The notes beneath the pieces are model-generated. The model ran no database searches and was not told the DNA's origin. It saw only the letters and a program-made list of their open reading frames with translations. The position numbers were made by a program, and so were the translations under genes. From NCBI GenBank assembly GCA_021613335.1, contig JAJTWR010000254.1:1005501-1069500 (forward strand): a DNA stretch of 64,000 bases. The letters run 5' to 3'. This DNA comes from Whitmania pigra. Its lineage: Eukaryota; Annelida; Clitellata; Hirudinida; Haemopidae. Positions 23,801-37,079 of the stretch are shown here, piece by piece (positions within the stretch are counted from its first letter, which is position 1; every line of letters starts with the position of its first letter).

Positions 23801-24264
23801 ATCACCAGTAAACAAGTTCTCACCAACTCTCAACTCAGTTTACTTATTAATAAAATTTAATGCTGAACTTCGCATTTATGTTTTTGAGTGTAGTTAGCGC
23901 TGCCGTTATGCGACAGAGCCGGTTACACAGCTCTCATGGGATGTTGTGAGATGAATTCTTTACTCAATAATGAATGGTGACATATTAATATTATATATTA
24001 GTATATTATTATATTATGGGTCCAGGACGAACGATGAAATGATTTGCGGATATTGAAATTGAGGTGAGGGCCTTCAAATCCAGAAAAACCCCAAGCTTAG
24101 TTGATTGTATCTCTTGGCAGTTGCTGGCAATTTCATATGCTCCTATTGAACGACTAGGATAGTGGCTGATTTTGTAAATAGCTTGGGTGAATGAGATTGC
24201 GAAAATTATTGCGATTAATTAAACATAAACACCCTGCTAGCGATTTGTAAACACCCTGCTGGCC

Positions 24265-24975
24265 TTATACAAGTGTTTATCTCTTGGAAAAAGCTCTTTG
24301 TCAGTTTGGATGTATGGATCGAGGCATTATCTTGTTGGGATACAAAATTAGCACCATATGTCCTTTCAGCAAAAGGCAGGAGATTATTTTGCAACACTTT
24401 AATATAAACGGCCGACTTTTGCTTTCCTTATAGAAAGGCTGGATCAGTGACTCCATCATACGAAATCCCTTCCCAAATCATGACTGTTCCAGCTCCATGA
24501 TTTCTAATGAAAAATGATTCATTCTCTTTTCTGAGGTCATGACATTAAAACTGATAACCATCAGGTCCATGTAGATTGAATTTTTTTTTGTCAGAAAAAA
24601 TTACATTGTTTGATAATACTGTTTTGGCCCACTGAACTCTGGCAACTTTGTGATGCTCTTACAGAACTGAAACTTTCAATATCTTTTAAAATCTTAAAAT
24701 ATTACTTGCATTCAAATAATTCAAGACCGTCCTCTTACATACAGTCACATTTAACTCTGTTCTTTTTCTTACCTGAGGATGCTCTCCTCACCAGCATTCT
24801 CTTGCTTTGGCAGACAATTTTTCCTTTCTTCCCGGAGATTTCTTGAGTCCATATTTTTCAGGGGTATTCATGTAATTAATTTTAGCAATCCTCAATCTTG
24901 AATAATTAGCTTTCCTGAAGGCCTCAATCTGCCCCTTCTTATTTTCTGACAAAGGGTTACCTCTACTCATCACTA
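24265..24975 (-). pseudogene. Tc1/mariner transposase relic
   Basis: The minus strand starts at 24973 with MMSRGNPLSENKKGQIEAFR and RKANYSRLRIAKIN, the paired HTH region of Tc1-like transposases, then GLKKSPGRKEKLSA. Further on come FSDKKKFNLHGPDGYQF (first catalytic Asp), NHGAGTVMIWEGIS and FVSQQDNASIHTSKLTK (second catalytic Asp). Homology ends near EINT, before the last acidic residue, where it meets the right segmental duplication. Several stops and frame changes show it is dead. Confidence 0.87.
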
Positions 24976-25021
24976 AATTATCAATAATAAACCAAAAAAT
25001 GAAATTTCTTATTTATTTATT

Positions 25022-25210
25022 TGATTATAGTCCGTTGCATAACTAAGATGATTTGGACTAAAATAAATAATAATAATGTTTTATTAACGTCCATGGTGAG
25101 AGGAGCAGCCTTAACCGTTAGGCCATGCGGGCGCACATTTGGACTAAAATGAAATTTCTTATTTATTTATTTGATTATAGTCCGTTGCATAACTAAGATG
25201 ATTCGGACTA
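25022..25210 (-). repeat. tRNA-derived SINE pieces, minus strand
   Basis: At about 25066-25134 the minus strand reads tgcgcccgcatggcctaacg and then the tail (gacgttaataaaacattatt), with the middle (B-box region) deleted. On both sides there are copies of the SINE tail motif (agtccgttgcataactaaga at 25029 and about 25179) inside a repeated ~70-base flank that begins ggactaaaatgaaatttctt. The full-length relative is at 54802-54930. Confidence 0.7.
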
Positions 25211-25792
25211 AAATGAAATTTCTTAAAGGTATCTTGCTTATATACCTCAGAAACCTACTTTGAAGTTCATTTGCAATTTTTAACTGTTCTAAGAAGTCCG
25301 AATTTAACAAGGTATGTTATATACAATAAGGTGATGTAATGCCATCATTTGAAAAAATGTTGTTTGATGTTCGAGAATTTTGCATAAAACGTGCCCTTCC
25401 TACATTTATTGGGCGGAGTGTATTATTATAACATAAAAATTATAGCGCATCACCGTCACAAAATATGGCTCCTCCTCTTACTGCGGCTCCACCCATTGTG
25501 CATACTAATATCATCCTGACGCATGCAGTTTATCGCCAGCCGATGTTTCAACCTACGAGCACGGTGGGAAAGGTAATCATACGGTTACTCAAACGGCAGT
25601 TACGCACCTAGACTGTTCACATAGATTATTATGCACAAACGACATTTGCGAACACTTGTTTGACAAGTTTCATTAAAATGTTTTTGAATTCGTTTAAAAT
25701 ATCACTTCCTATGTGAACAATAAGGGAAAAAAACATAAATCTATTTTAATGTAAAATTACCCAGGTCCCGACAAAATTTAGCCGAGAAGCGT

Positions 25793-26215
25793 TTTCCAAA
25801 CCCTAACCGGCACTAGTCATGGCTGATTAATGTTCATAAATGCACGCTATGGATTGGTTGAGATCAGATCTAGGTCAGAAGCGCGTATGTATAAGATTAT
25901 TTATAACATAGGTTCCAAGTCCTAACTGCTGGTGCTGGTGTTATTCACCCGTGCGCCCTTATTGTAATTTAATAACTTAATTTCTGAGGTTAAGATTAAT
26001 AATTTAACAATTTTAAGGTTTGAGCTAGAGTTAGATTAAGTGCCTATTTTTCTAATTAATATTAAAATAATTAAATTAATTGCAAAGACAGTTATTAACT
26101 TTTAAACTAAAATATCTCCAAAATGATTGCTGCGCTGTGACCTATTTCAGATCTCAACCAATCACAATAAGAGCTTACGAATATTAATCAGCCCTGGCTG
26201 GTTAGGGTTTGGAAA
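25793..26215. mobile_element. Foldback MITE with ~90-base inverted arms
   Basis: The left arm (25793-25885, starting tttccaaaccctaacc) is repeated inverted at 26130-26215 (ending ggttagggtttggaaa). Matching internal phrases include ctgattaatgttcataa and gattggttgagatc. The centre is AT-rich and non-coding. No clear target duplication is visible. Confidence 0.78.
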
Positions 26216-26477
26216 TGGAAGTCTGGAAACTTTATAACTTAAGGCTGAAGTATATACGAAATTCTGTAGGTGGCCCAACTCGTGCCAACCACTTATTAAA
26301 TCTAGCTATAACTACGGGATACATTGAGACCGACGTTCATTACAAAAAACTAAAAAAAGTTTGTAAAATTCAACAGATAAATAATCAAGTGACATTATTT
26401 GTGTTTTACAAAACCACAAATTATTGCAAATTAGCCATACGCCTCAAAAATAAGTTCGTCTTATCATAATTTATCAT
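26216..26477. other. Intergenic, nothing recognised
   Basis: AT-rich sequence between the foldback MITE and the TAA microsatellite. An 86-residue plus-strand frame crosses it but shows no familiar motif and I do not treat it as a gene. Confidence 0.4.
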
Positions 26478-29266
<2,789 letters not shown>

Positions 29267-29287
29267 AATAATAATAATAATAATAAC
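29267..29287. repeat. Short TAA run at LINE 3' end
   Basis: A run of about seven aat triplets right after the LINE 3' end (gcatggccgag). With the long TAA tract upstream it suggests that the LINE inserted into, or primed on, a TAA microsatellite. Confidence 0.85.
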
Positions 29288-29640
29288 CTCGGACAGCATG
29301 AGCAACCTGTCCAATCAGATTGTCATTTTTTGTTTTCTGGTTATCGGGTAAACCCTCCGAGCTGCACACAGCCTTAATGAGATGAGCACCATCATCTCCA
29401 AGATGTACTCTCATATTTTGCTTTAAATTAATCTTTTGTACATGTCTCCACAAAAATGAATGTTTTAAACATGTATGGATTTCATCGGTCGGTGTTGACT
29501 GGTATAACGGGCAGTTTGACGAAAACCTCCACAGAGAAGTAACAGAGTTTCTCCCATCAAGGTGTTATTTCCCCTGAAATCTCTGAGAGTAATGTCAAGG
29601 GATTCGATGGTGCATTCGTCCCAAACAATTAATTGGAACA
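29288..29640. other. Intergenic, nothing recognised
   Basis: No gene or repeat family recognised. A minus-strand 94-residue frame (29169-29453) overlaps the LINE tail and looks incidental. Confidence 0.35.
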
Positions 29641-29830
29641 ACAATACTGGAAGGACTTCCGCCTAACATGTCTCGAGATATTTAAAGCACGTACGTTGTT
29701 CCACAATTCAGAGCCATTATAAAGCATATATATTTTGAAATTAGAAATCTTGATGAACATTTTGATACAATTTTGTCAGTCGGAGATGAGCGATTATTGA
29801 ATAAGAGAACTTTTAAATGATTATTGCTTG
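29640..29830 (+). repeat. ~180-base interspersed repeat unit
   Basis: The segment with tactggaaggacttccgcct, gttgttccacaa and gaacattttgatac matches the tandem units at 58790-59150 and, inverted, 36890-37060. It is a single diverged copy and is non-coding. Confidence 0.75.
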
Positions 29831-30117
29831 TAGCGACTGCACATCCCTACTAAAGATGGTTTGTTTTTGAGTTTCCGAGTTTTACCGCGTTGATGCTTGT
29901 TGTCGTCGTCAATCCGTTTATGAATGATGCCGATTTTACGTTCGATTAAAGTCAAGTGTTAGCCTGGTTTAACACTTCATACTTATTAAACATATTCTCT
30001 ATTCAATTGTGCATGTAGAAAGTGGCATTTTAAACAAATTAAAAAACATTTCAATTAAACTAGTTAAAAAATTGAGTATGCACAATAAATAGTCTGTGTT
30101 TACTTACTAAATACTCC

Positions 30118-30800
30118 GTCTTGGAGCTCCGACAGGGATCCTCAGAGGAGTTTCCCCCGTCTTCAAACGTTTCGGCCCTTTGAGTCTCCTTACGTTTTCG
30201 GGGGCGGGCCGCATCCGGTGATCAGCCGGATGTCCCTGTCGGTTTGGTCTTGCTGGACCCAACTCTTACCGCCGGCTTTGAGAGGCACTCGTTGGCCTTG
30301 TTATGCCGGTCACTGCTGCCTGGACTGGAGCGACTGCGAAAGCTCTCAATGGCTCCTTCATGTCGCATGCTGTCTGTTTGTCGCCTGCAAACTTCGACTA
30401 TGCGGGGCTCTCATTGGCCTTGTTATGTCGATCACCTCCACGCCAGTTTGCCTACAGCGGTCATGCAAGCTCTCAGTGGCTTCTTCACACCGCCTTAATA
30501 TATGCAAACTGGGCCTTATAATTTCTTTGTAGCGGCAGCCGGAGATAGAAATTTTCGGGACTCGACCGCGGGCCTTTTCGAAGCCGCGGTTTGGACCGCA
30601 GTTCATGTTGCTTCGCGAGTCCGCGGTCGGCCCATTTCTCCCGACAACACCGCGTCTCTCGGCCGATGGTTTGGCCCCGTCGTTCGGTGGATCATTCATA
30701 CCGGAGACCGACGGTTTTCCCGGTTTCGTGTAGTGGCCTGTTAAGACTTCTTCTGGCTTCTCATATGCCAGATCCAGAATGAAGCCGCTTCAGCGGCCTC
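30118..30800 (-). repeat. GC-rich 3' region of an RLE-type LINE
   Basis: It follows, on the minus strand, the endonuclease frame at 30831-31080. Parts recur elsewhere: about 30118-30215 (ggagctccgacagggatcct) matches 53110-53215 inverted, and 30560-30790 matches 4230-4470 inverted. Many short overlapping frames (30218-30782) are by-products of the high GC content. Confidence 0.6.
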
Positions 30801-30830
30801 AGACATCCTTGTCATAGCCTTTGTTCTCTC

Positions 30831-31080
30831 TCAGCTTGACAATCCGATCTTAGTGAGGAAAGCGTAAGTCGACTTGCCGACCACGCCCCTTGCGCCAATC
30901 TTGATAGGGTAGAGGTCTGTGCGGTATCCTCTCGCTTCCAGGTCCATCGTTAGATCTGCATACTTGTCTGCTTTGAGCGCATTGCTGTATTGCAGCCTGT
31001 CCTCCCACGGAACCGTCAGCTCCACCAGAAGGATGGCATCCGTCGACGGATGCAGGTAATTGTGCTGAGAGCGCAGCTAC
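30831..31080 (-). pseudogene. RLE-type LINE endonuclease C-terminus
   Basis: The minus strand reads STDAILLVELTVPWEDRLQ, then KYADLTMDLEARGYRTDLYP and IGARGVVGKSTYAFLTKIG. The pattern D..(hydrophobic strand)-E-L-T-V-P-(W/F)-E, then a helix, then P.(E/K).G.RG..G+S, is the restriction-like endonuclease and tail of R2-type LINEs. It is 5'-truncated near 31083 and stops follow near 30830. Confidence 0.68.
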
Positions 31081-31319
31081 CATCAGGTCACGTGGAGTTT
31101 TAGTGAGTGTAGTTAGGTTTTGCTTGAAGTTTTAGTTTAGTCGTTTACTAAATAACATAAGCCAAGTTTTTTGGAAGAATTGCAATAACAGTAGTGCCCG
31201 ACCGACATGGCTTTTTACCAATATCCCGAAATCTACATTTTACGATTGAAGTATTGGCCGATGCAGGCATTTTATTATTTTCTCTATAAGATATCTTATA
31301 AAATTAAAATCATGACTGA

Positions 31320-31450
31320 AATCCGGGGGGTCCACAAACTAGAAATCTGTACAATAAGTTTATTAAGCAAGTATTCAGTTAATAGAAATGAACAACCAAG
31401 ATGAGGATTTGAGTATCTAGAAATTCAGTCTGTGTTGGATTCCGACTGAT
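31320..31450 (-). repeat. Diverged LTR-like repeat
   Basis: This stretch (ggggggtccacaaac, then aataagtttattaagcaagt and attcagttaata) weakly matches the 3' half of the LTR-like repeats at 47530-47822 and 54975-55290, in the orientation of the latter. It is the most diverged copy. Confidence 0.45.
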
Positions 31451-31539
31451 TGTCAAATTAGGTGATTAGTGAGATTGTTTGATGGCCTGTTTTTGTCTGT
31501 CACGACTAGAAAAAGATACTGAATAAATTTAGATTCAAC

Positions 31540-32770
31540 TATTTTTGCAATAAAAATTTAATAGGTTATTGCTCGGATATAACGATACTTTACTGATTTT
31601 AGTGCAGAACTTAACAACTAAGACTGAAACTAAACATAATTCTAAACATAAGTCAACATAGTAAATTACATTCTGGGCATCTTCGACAATATGCTGCACC
31701 TTGAAAGCTTTGTTCCCACTAAGTTGCAATATGTGCGAGAAACAATCGAATGGTGGAATATGAGCATCATCCATAGCTTTATGCATCGTGACGTGAATCC
31801 GACATGTTAACGGCGTACAAGTTGGCTCATAGCGTGCCTGCGACATTCGGTAAAAGCAACAGTCGTTACGTGTCGTGTTCGCAACCCAGCTTGCACCGCC
31901 ACAAAGTGTCCCATGGATGAGGAGCTGTACAAATGGTTGAGCGCCCCTGACGCTTTACAAATAAACATAATAAATCTCAGTTTTGCGCTGTTTCTTACTA
32001 GTTACTAAGTACACAATCTTGAAAGGACTTAAATATAAATACTCAAGTACACCAAATGTACTTAAATACGTACTTAAGTAAAGGCATCTCGGCATCACTG
32101 CCATTGACATTGGATATGTTGTTACTGACAATGCCAGAAACATGCTCAAAGCATTCACAATATTTTCCGAGAAAGCTGCCAGGTTTGCCTTTGATCAAAA
32201 GGAAAATAAAAGTCAAATTAGAGAACGTGATGAGGCTTCAGAGCCATTGAATGATACTGATGAAATTTCAGAGTTTTTGTCAGATGAAAATTTCGATGAC
32301 AATGAGGACAATCATGTTTTAGGAACAACCCATCGACTTCCATGTTTTGCACATTACCTTGCAGCTAGCTGTTAAAGATGCACTAAAAACTGTTCCTTTA
32401 GCAGAGAAAATTTTAAACGAAAGCAGCGCTGTAGTTGTTTTCTTCCTATATCACTATATAGGGTCACTATACTGGAATGAAGAGTTCCAGAAAAAATTAG
32501 ATGGTTTGACTTTGTTAGCCGCTGTGCCTACCAGATGGAACTCCAATCTGATAATGCTAAGAAGATTATCTCAAGCTGCAGTATGGAAGGCGATTAATGA
32601 AACTCTAGTTAAAGCCAAGGAAGTCAAAATGCAGCTCAGGTGCACGTGTCCCTCGAATCACAATTTCACGTTCTTTGCTGCTTGAGCTTGTCTCTTTACT
32701 AGAGCCATTTGAAGAAGCAACACAGGTGCTGCAAGATGATGGACTCAAACTGAGTTTTAATGATTTTTTT
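31540..32770. pseudogene. hAT transposase relic (ZBED-like), rearranged
   Basis: On the plus strand from about 32090 the text gives VTDNARNMLKAF, a long acidic insert, then GTTHRLPCFAH (the hAT C.AH motif) and LQLAVKDALKTVPLAEK. VPTRWNSNLIMLRRL and SLLEPFEEATQVLQDDG follow. This is the central part of a ZBED4/6-like hAT transposase. It is broken by frameshifts. An antisense piece at about 31600-31850 (ACRIHVTMHKAMDDAHIPPF in decayed form) seems to be the preceding part in inverted orientation. Terminal repeats were not found. Confidence 0.75.
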
Positions 32771-32779
32771 AAACGGTAA

Positions 32780-33213
32780 TAAAACTGTAAAAATGTTGGC
32801 TGTTAATTTCATTGTGTTTTGCTCGAAAAAATTTGCAGCAGCAGTAAATTTTGGAAGATTTGATTCTATTTGAGATTTGGTTGTTGAGATTTAAATCATT
32901 TTACAAATGATTTGAGATTTGACCATTGAGATTCGATTCGATTTTTGCCCATCACAATAAGCAATCAAACATCGGAAGATGCAGAAGAGGAACGCAAAAA
33001 ACTTGATGCATATTTCAATAGCCTTGGCTTTTTAACTGTTATTTTTTATCTAACCCTAAATATCGGTATCAATGATCTTTTGTGCGCCGATACAGATATT
33101 TACCAATACTGCGAATATCGATACCGATGGGGGCACTTACTCAACAGTAATACTCACAGCATTCACACTACTCATTTCATTAAAACTGTATGTCTTGAAC
33201 GGTTTTACCCCAT
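32780..33213. other. Intergenic, probable transposon debris
   Basis: AT-rich DNA between the hAT relic and the piggyBac-like MITE. A piece at about 32955-33020 (SNQTSEDAEEERKKLDAYF) could be more of the hAT transposase, but it is too short to be sure. Confidence 0.35.
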
Positions 33214-34008
33214 TTAACCATTGCGTGCCTAAGGGGGTACAAGTGTACCCCAAAGTTTCTTTTTTTTTTGAAATCCTAGAATCACTTTTTGAAATTTTGT
33301 TATGAATTATCTTTGACATGTGTGTGATAATATAATCTATATATTTTTTTGATAAGAATGGAAAACCTCTTTTGCACGAAAGATCAAAAGACGTGGGGTA
33401 CATTTGTATTCCCCGTTAGGCAATAAAATCATAGACAGTCATATTCACAAACGTTAATTTTTTAAGCAATTATAATATTACATATGGCATAACATATAAC
33501 ATGCTATTATAGCATATAACATACGTAATATAATATACTATTATTATACTAATATTATATAACTATAAATATAAGCTTGCACGACAATAATTCCACTTAT
33601 GACACCAGCGTTTATTTAAAAATAAAAATTTCACATATGTAAGTGTCCTGAATCAGGACTCCTGACCGTGAATAGTTGCATTATTTATTTTATTTTCGTG
33701 TCGTGGAAGTGTAAATCAATGTAATACGACGGACATTAGCATTTATTTATTTTAAAACAAATAACCGTAATAAAAATTTTTGCAAAGCATTATTCATCAC
33801 AGCAGTTCCATATTTGTAAGCATCTCTATATGGTGATATAGAATAAATGTTCAATGAAAACTATGCTATATTTTCTCAACCTATGCAGAATGACATATAA
33901 ATTAGTCTTATTAAAAAACTTTCAATTGATGCTCAGTAAGAATAAATGTTTTGGTGTACCCCATTAGTTAAAACTGTAAGATTTTTACCTTAGGCATCCA
34001 AAGGTTAA
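33214..34008. mobile_element. piggyBac-type MITE at TTAA
   Basis: The left end reads ttaaccattgcgtgcctaag and the right end ccttaggcatccaaaggttaa. They are inverted repeats of each other with several mismatches, and both lie directly at TTAA (33214-33217 and 34005-34008), the only target site used by piggyBac transposases. Internally there is a further palindrome (gggggtacaagtgtacccc). No transposase remains in the ~790 bases. Confidence 0.8.
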
Positions 34009-34128
34009 GCAAAATTTGACATTACTTAAGGCTAGAACTTTTCAATGACAATGTTGGTGGAAATTAAAATTTAAGAAAACCACCCAGCAACACAAAATCC
34101 CAGAAAAATAAATTAACAGTTATGAAAG

Positions 34129-34938
34129 TTATTGGTTAAGCCTTTTAACCATATAAGTTTGATCAACATGAAATCCAAAAGTTTCATAAAACTTTATATT
34201 GTGTTCCTTGCATTCCAATGAAACTTTGTAGCAGCCCAAATGCTTAGAAAGGAGGATGGCAGTTTGGACCAACCTAACTCAACAAATGCTTTCTAATATT
34301 AATATTGTTAATCATTCTAATAATATTCAAATGTTTAAAAAACTTAACAATTTTCCAATTTGTTGACCTCTGTATAATTCATCAACAACAACATCTTCAA
34401 TTCGGCTTCTCTTAAAAAAGTTTATTTAAAATATAAGGACATTAAAAATGAATATTTAACAAAGTAATGTACCAAGCTGGTTCCATGGATAAATTTTTGT
34501 TCTATGATTAGAGATGTTGTTCCAACAACTTTATTCAAGGTAATATCTTCCACAACAATGATATAATAGGTTTTTGGGCAGTCCTTCATACTGAGAAATC
34601 TCTCTGAAGCATCCAACAACATTTACAAAAGCTTTCAAACATGTCAAATTTGAGTCTCACTTACTCAGAAAACTCTCTTCAGATATATCACCAACGGATG
34701 TCAATTGAGACAATAAATTTAGATAACCTAATAATTGATGCATTTGAATATACAGCAACATATTTTAATGCATAAAAAAAAGTTATGTACTTCTGCTAAA
34801 ATCACCGGAGGAAAGTGGACGTACTTTGAGATTAGTACCAGGATTGGCAGGACATAAAATCCCTTTTAATTGGACAGCACTTGAACTCCAATCAATTTGA
34901 TTCAACAAACCCACATCAAATAAATAAATCTCTTCATC
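34129..34938 (-). CDS. GNPNAT1: GNPNAT1 glucosamine-6-phosphate N-acetyltransferase (5' exon missing)
   Basis: GNA1 transfers acetyl from acetyl-CoA to glucosamine-6-phosphate, a step of UDP-GlcNAc synthesis. Five minus-strand exons fit with consistent phases: 34938-34791, 34727-34665, 34603-34473, 34410-34349 and 34273-34129. They read LFDVGLLNQIDWSSSAVQL with NLKVRPLSSGDFSR; YLNLLSQLTSVGDISEESFL; FLSMKDCPKTYYIIVVEDIT with VGTTSLIIEQKFIH; RSRIEDVVVDELYRGQQIG; and LLVQTAILLSKHLGCYKVSL ending FYETFGFHVDQTYMVKRLNQ. RIEDVVV and RGQQIGKLL form the acetyl-CoA-binding part of the GNAT fold. The 182 codons cover all but the very N-terminus. An initiating exon must lie upstream (higher coordinate) and was not found. 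Confidence 0.9.
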
Positions 34939-34999
34939 CTAGACAATATCCAATTATGACATGCAAAACATTTACTAACTGAAGTACCTCAACACTTTA

Positions 35000-35700
35000 T
35001 TAGACAACTAAATTAAGTTGTGCTCTTAGATAGTTATCATTGCAATGGTCAAAGTTTAAACTTTGGAGCAATTCCATTAGTAATTCGAACCCTAGTCCAC
35101 TCTCAAGATTTTCTATCACTTACGCACTCAGGTCTTTTTTCACAGAAAGTGCAAATGAATTTCATGTTCTCATTGTACTACTCCCTTACATATTCATTTC
35201 TAAATTATTGTAATTTAATCTGGTCATCCAATTACTCTGCTAACATACTCACTCTCCAAAAATAATTCCTGTGTGTAGCCTTGTGCTTACCATGTAACTC
35301 TTACAAATAATATTTTCAAAAAGTTCTGATTACTCAAAGTTCACCAGATAATGTACAAACTTGATCACCAGCCGGCTGCATCATTTGGACATATGTTCTC
35401 AAAAGTCTCATCATTCCATTCATAATATTCCCTCATCTTGGGATTGTGGAACTGCTTTTGCTAAATCAAATGTTAAACTCCATAATTTGTTTAGGTCTAA
35501 CTTATGACACCAATTCATGCATCTTTCACATTTGCTCTTTCAAGTGTCTTTATAAGCAATTGCTTATTGAATTGCCATAACCTGTATAATTCAACAATCA
35601 CTTCCTCCACTGTTTGAAATTATTGTATTTATAATTGAACACTCGACAGCAGAATTTCTCCCTTTAGGATGTTTCCTGCTCGTGGTTGATGTTATGTATT
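35000..35700 (+). pseudogene. LINE reverse transcriptase C-terminal fragment
   Basis: The plus strand gives LYYSLTYSFLNYCNLIWSSN then YSANILTLQK, the post-RT region of CR1/L2-like LINEs (Y.SLIYP.LNYCN.IW). Decayed frames continue to about 35700. A similar element is at 56640-57350. It lies upstream of the GNPNAT1 second exon. Confidence 0.7.
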
Positions 35701-36329
35701 TTTTTTATTAATAAATTGTTAAATTGATAATTATAATTTTTTAAAAATCACAATACATTCAACAAATTTGTAAAAAATATGTCAAAAAGGGTACTATTCA
35801 AAATTCAGAAATGGACCATTGACAGTTACGAACAACTACCTCAATTGCAGTTACTTGAGAACTACTTCATGACATAGATAGTTATAACTACATGCTAACT
35901 ACTTTAGAAGATCAGTTAGTAATTACTTTCTTAACTACTAGCCAAATCTATTTTCAACAAAGTTGTAAAGTCAGAGTATGCAATAGAAGTGCTGGGTACA
36001 GTTAGAGAGCTTAATAAAAAAATAACAGTAGAAAATATGCCAATGAGAATGATGAGCTGCTGCATATGAGAAATTGTCAGAACAGCCCTTAATAATAACA
36101 TTAACATTAGATAATATGTTTATATATATTTGATGAGGAAACGATATATTCAGGTTTGGCAAAAGTACTTAAAATACGACTATCGAAATTTTAATAATGA
36201 TTAAGAAAGTAGGAGCGGTTTACCATGCAGACTTTGATTAAACTTAAACTACTATAAATGAATGTTATGTTACAAAATGTTATAGAACAATGTAAGTGTA
36301 AAAGTTACATGAACTAACAGGATGTTCCT

Positions 36330-36498
36330 CTAGTTTATTACGTAACTGTAAGCCGTTATATCCCAACAAATCTTGACGGCACTCCATAACACAAAAGAAA
36401 CGACGATCCCAGTCGCTATGAACAAAAACAGGCCACGCCAGAAAAAAAAAATAGGGATGACCCCAAATGTGATCAATGACAACACAACGATCAATGCG
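36330..36498 (-). CDS. Terminal exon of an unidentified membrane protein
   Basis: A minus-strand frame begins after a good acceptor (attattttcag at 36499-36509) and ends in TAG at 36330. It encodes a very hydrophobic 55 residues: ALIVVLSLITFGVIPIFFFW then RGLFLFIATGIVVSFVLW, ending SAVKICWDITAYSYVIN. Two transmembrane helices separated by WRG are predicted. No upstream exon could be matched. I do not recognise the family. Splice acceptor, codon pattern and lack of stops support a real exon, but a transposon origin is not excluded. Confidence 0.5.
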
Positions 36499-36639
36499 CT
36501 GAAAATAATTAAATATAAAATAGTTGTTGATTAAATTTATTTATTTATTATGTAATGTTTGTATTCGTATTTATCCGATTTTTTGAGAGCCTTATGTCAG
36601 AGGTTTTCAAACTATGGGACCGCGGGCCAAAAGGGGTTC

Positions 36640-37065
36640 GTGAACTTGTCTTCTAGCTACTTATGTAATGGAAAAAGCCTAATCTTTAATGTGGCTGAAG
36701 TTAGCAGACACTCAAATTTATTTTCAATTGCGAGGTTTTAAATTATAATATTTGGAAACTACATTTCAAACGCTCTTTAAAAATGTTTTTTTTATATCAA
36801 CTGTAGTGAAGCTTTCAATTTTTTTTAAATTAATAAGAATTTGTGGAATTCATTTAAAAGTCCTCTTATTCAATAACCGCGCAGCTCCGACTGATAAAAT
36901 GTGCATCGAAATGTTCACCAAGATTCCTACTTTCAAAATATATATGCTTTATAATGTCTACCAACTGTGGAGCAACATACGTGTTTTAAATATCTCGAGA
37001 ACTGTTAAATACCAAAACATCCCAATCTTCGGATGCTAGTATAAACATGCTTAAAGTTTAATATG
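36640..37065 (-). repeat. Inverted copy of the 58.6-59.4 kb repeat
   Basis: The stretch 36660-36790 (taatctttaatgtggctgaa, aatttggaaactacatttca region) is the reverse complement of 59206-59370. 36890-37040 (gtgcatcgaaatgttcacca, ataccaaaacatcccaatc) corresponds to one unit of the tandem repeat there plus its far flank. Here only one ~180-base unit is present, against about three at 58.6-59.2 kb. Confidence 0.75.
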
Positions 37066-37079
37066 TCAAAATTGAAGTA

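Larger units (their letters stand above)
20310..24262 (+). repeat. Segmental duplication, right copy (interrupted)
   Basis: The right copy of 18535-19735. It is split by a 2.3-kb hAT element at 20452-22783 and by a small MITE at about 23660-23800. Removing these restores collinearity with the left copy. The left copy thus provides the pre-insertion sequence for both transposons. Confidence 0.72.

Noticed and set aside
30218..30782. Cluster of overlapping ORFs on both strands
   Set aside because: A GC-rich LINE 3' region has few stops; none of the frames has a recognisable domain, and the sequence recurs elsewhere as a non-coding repeat.
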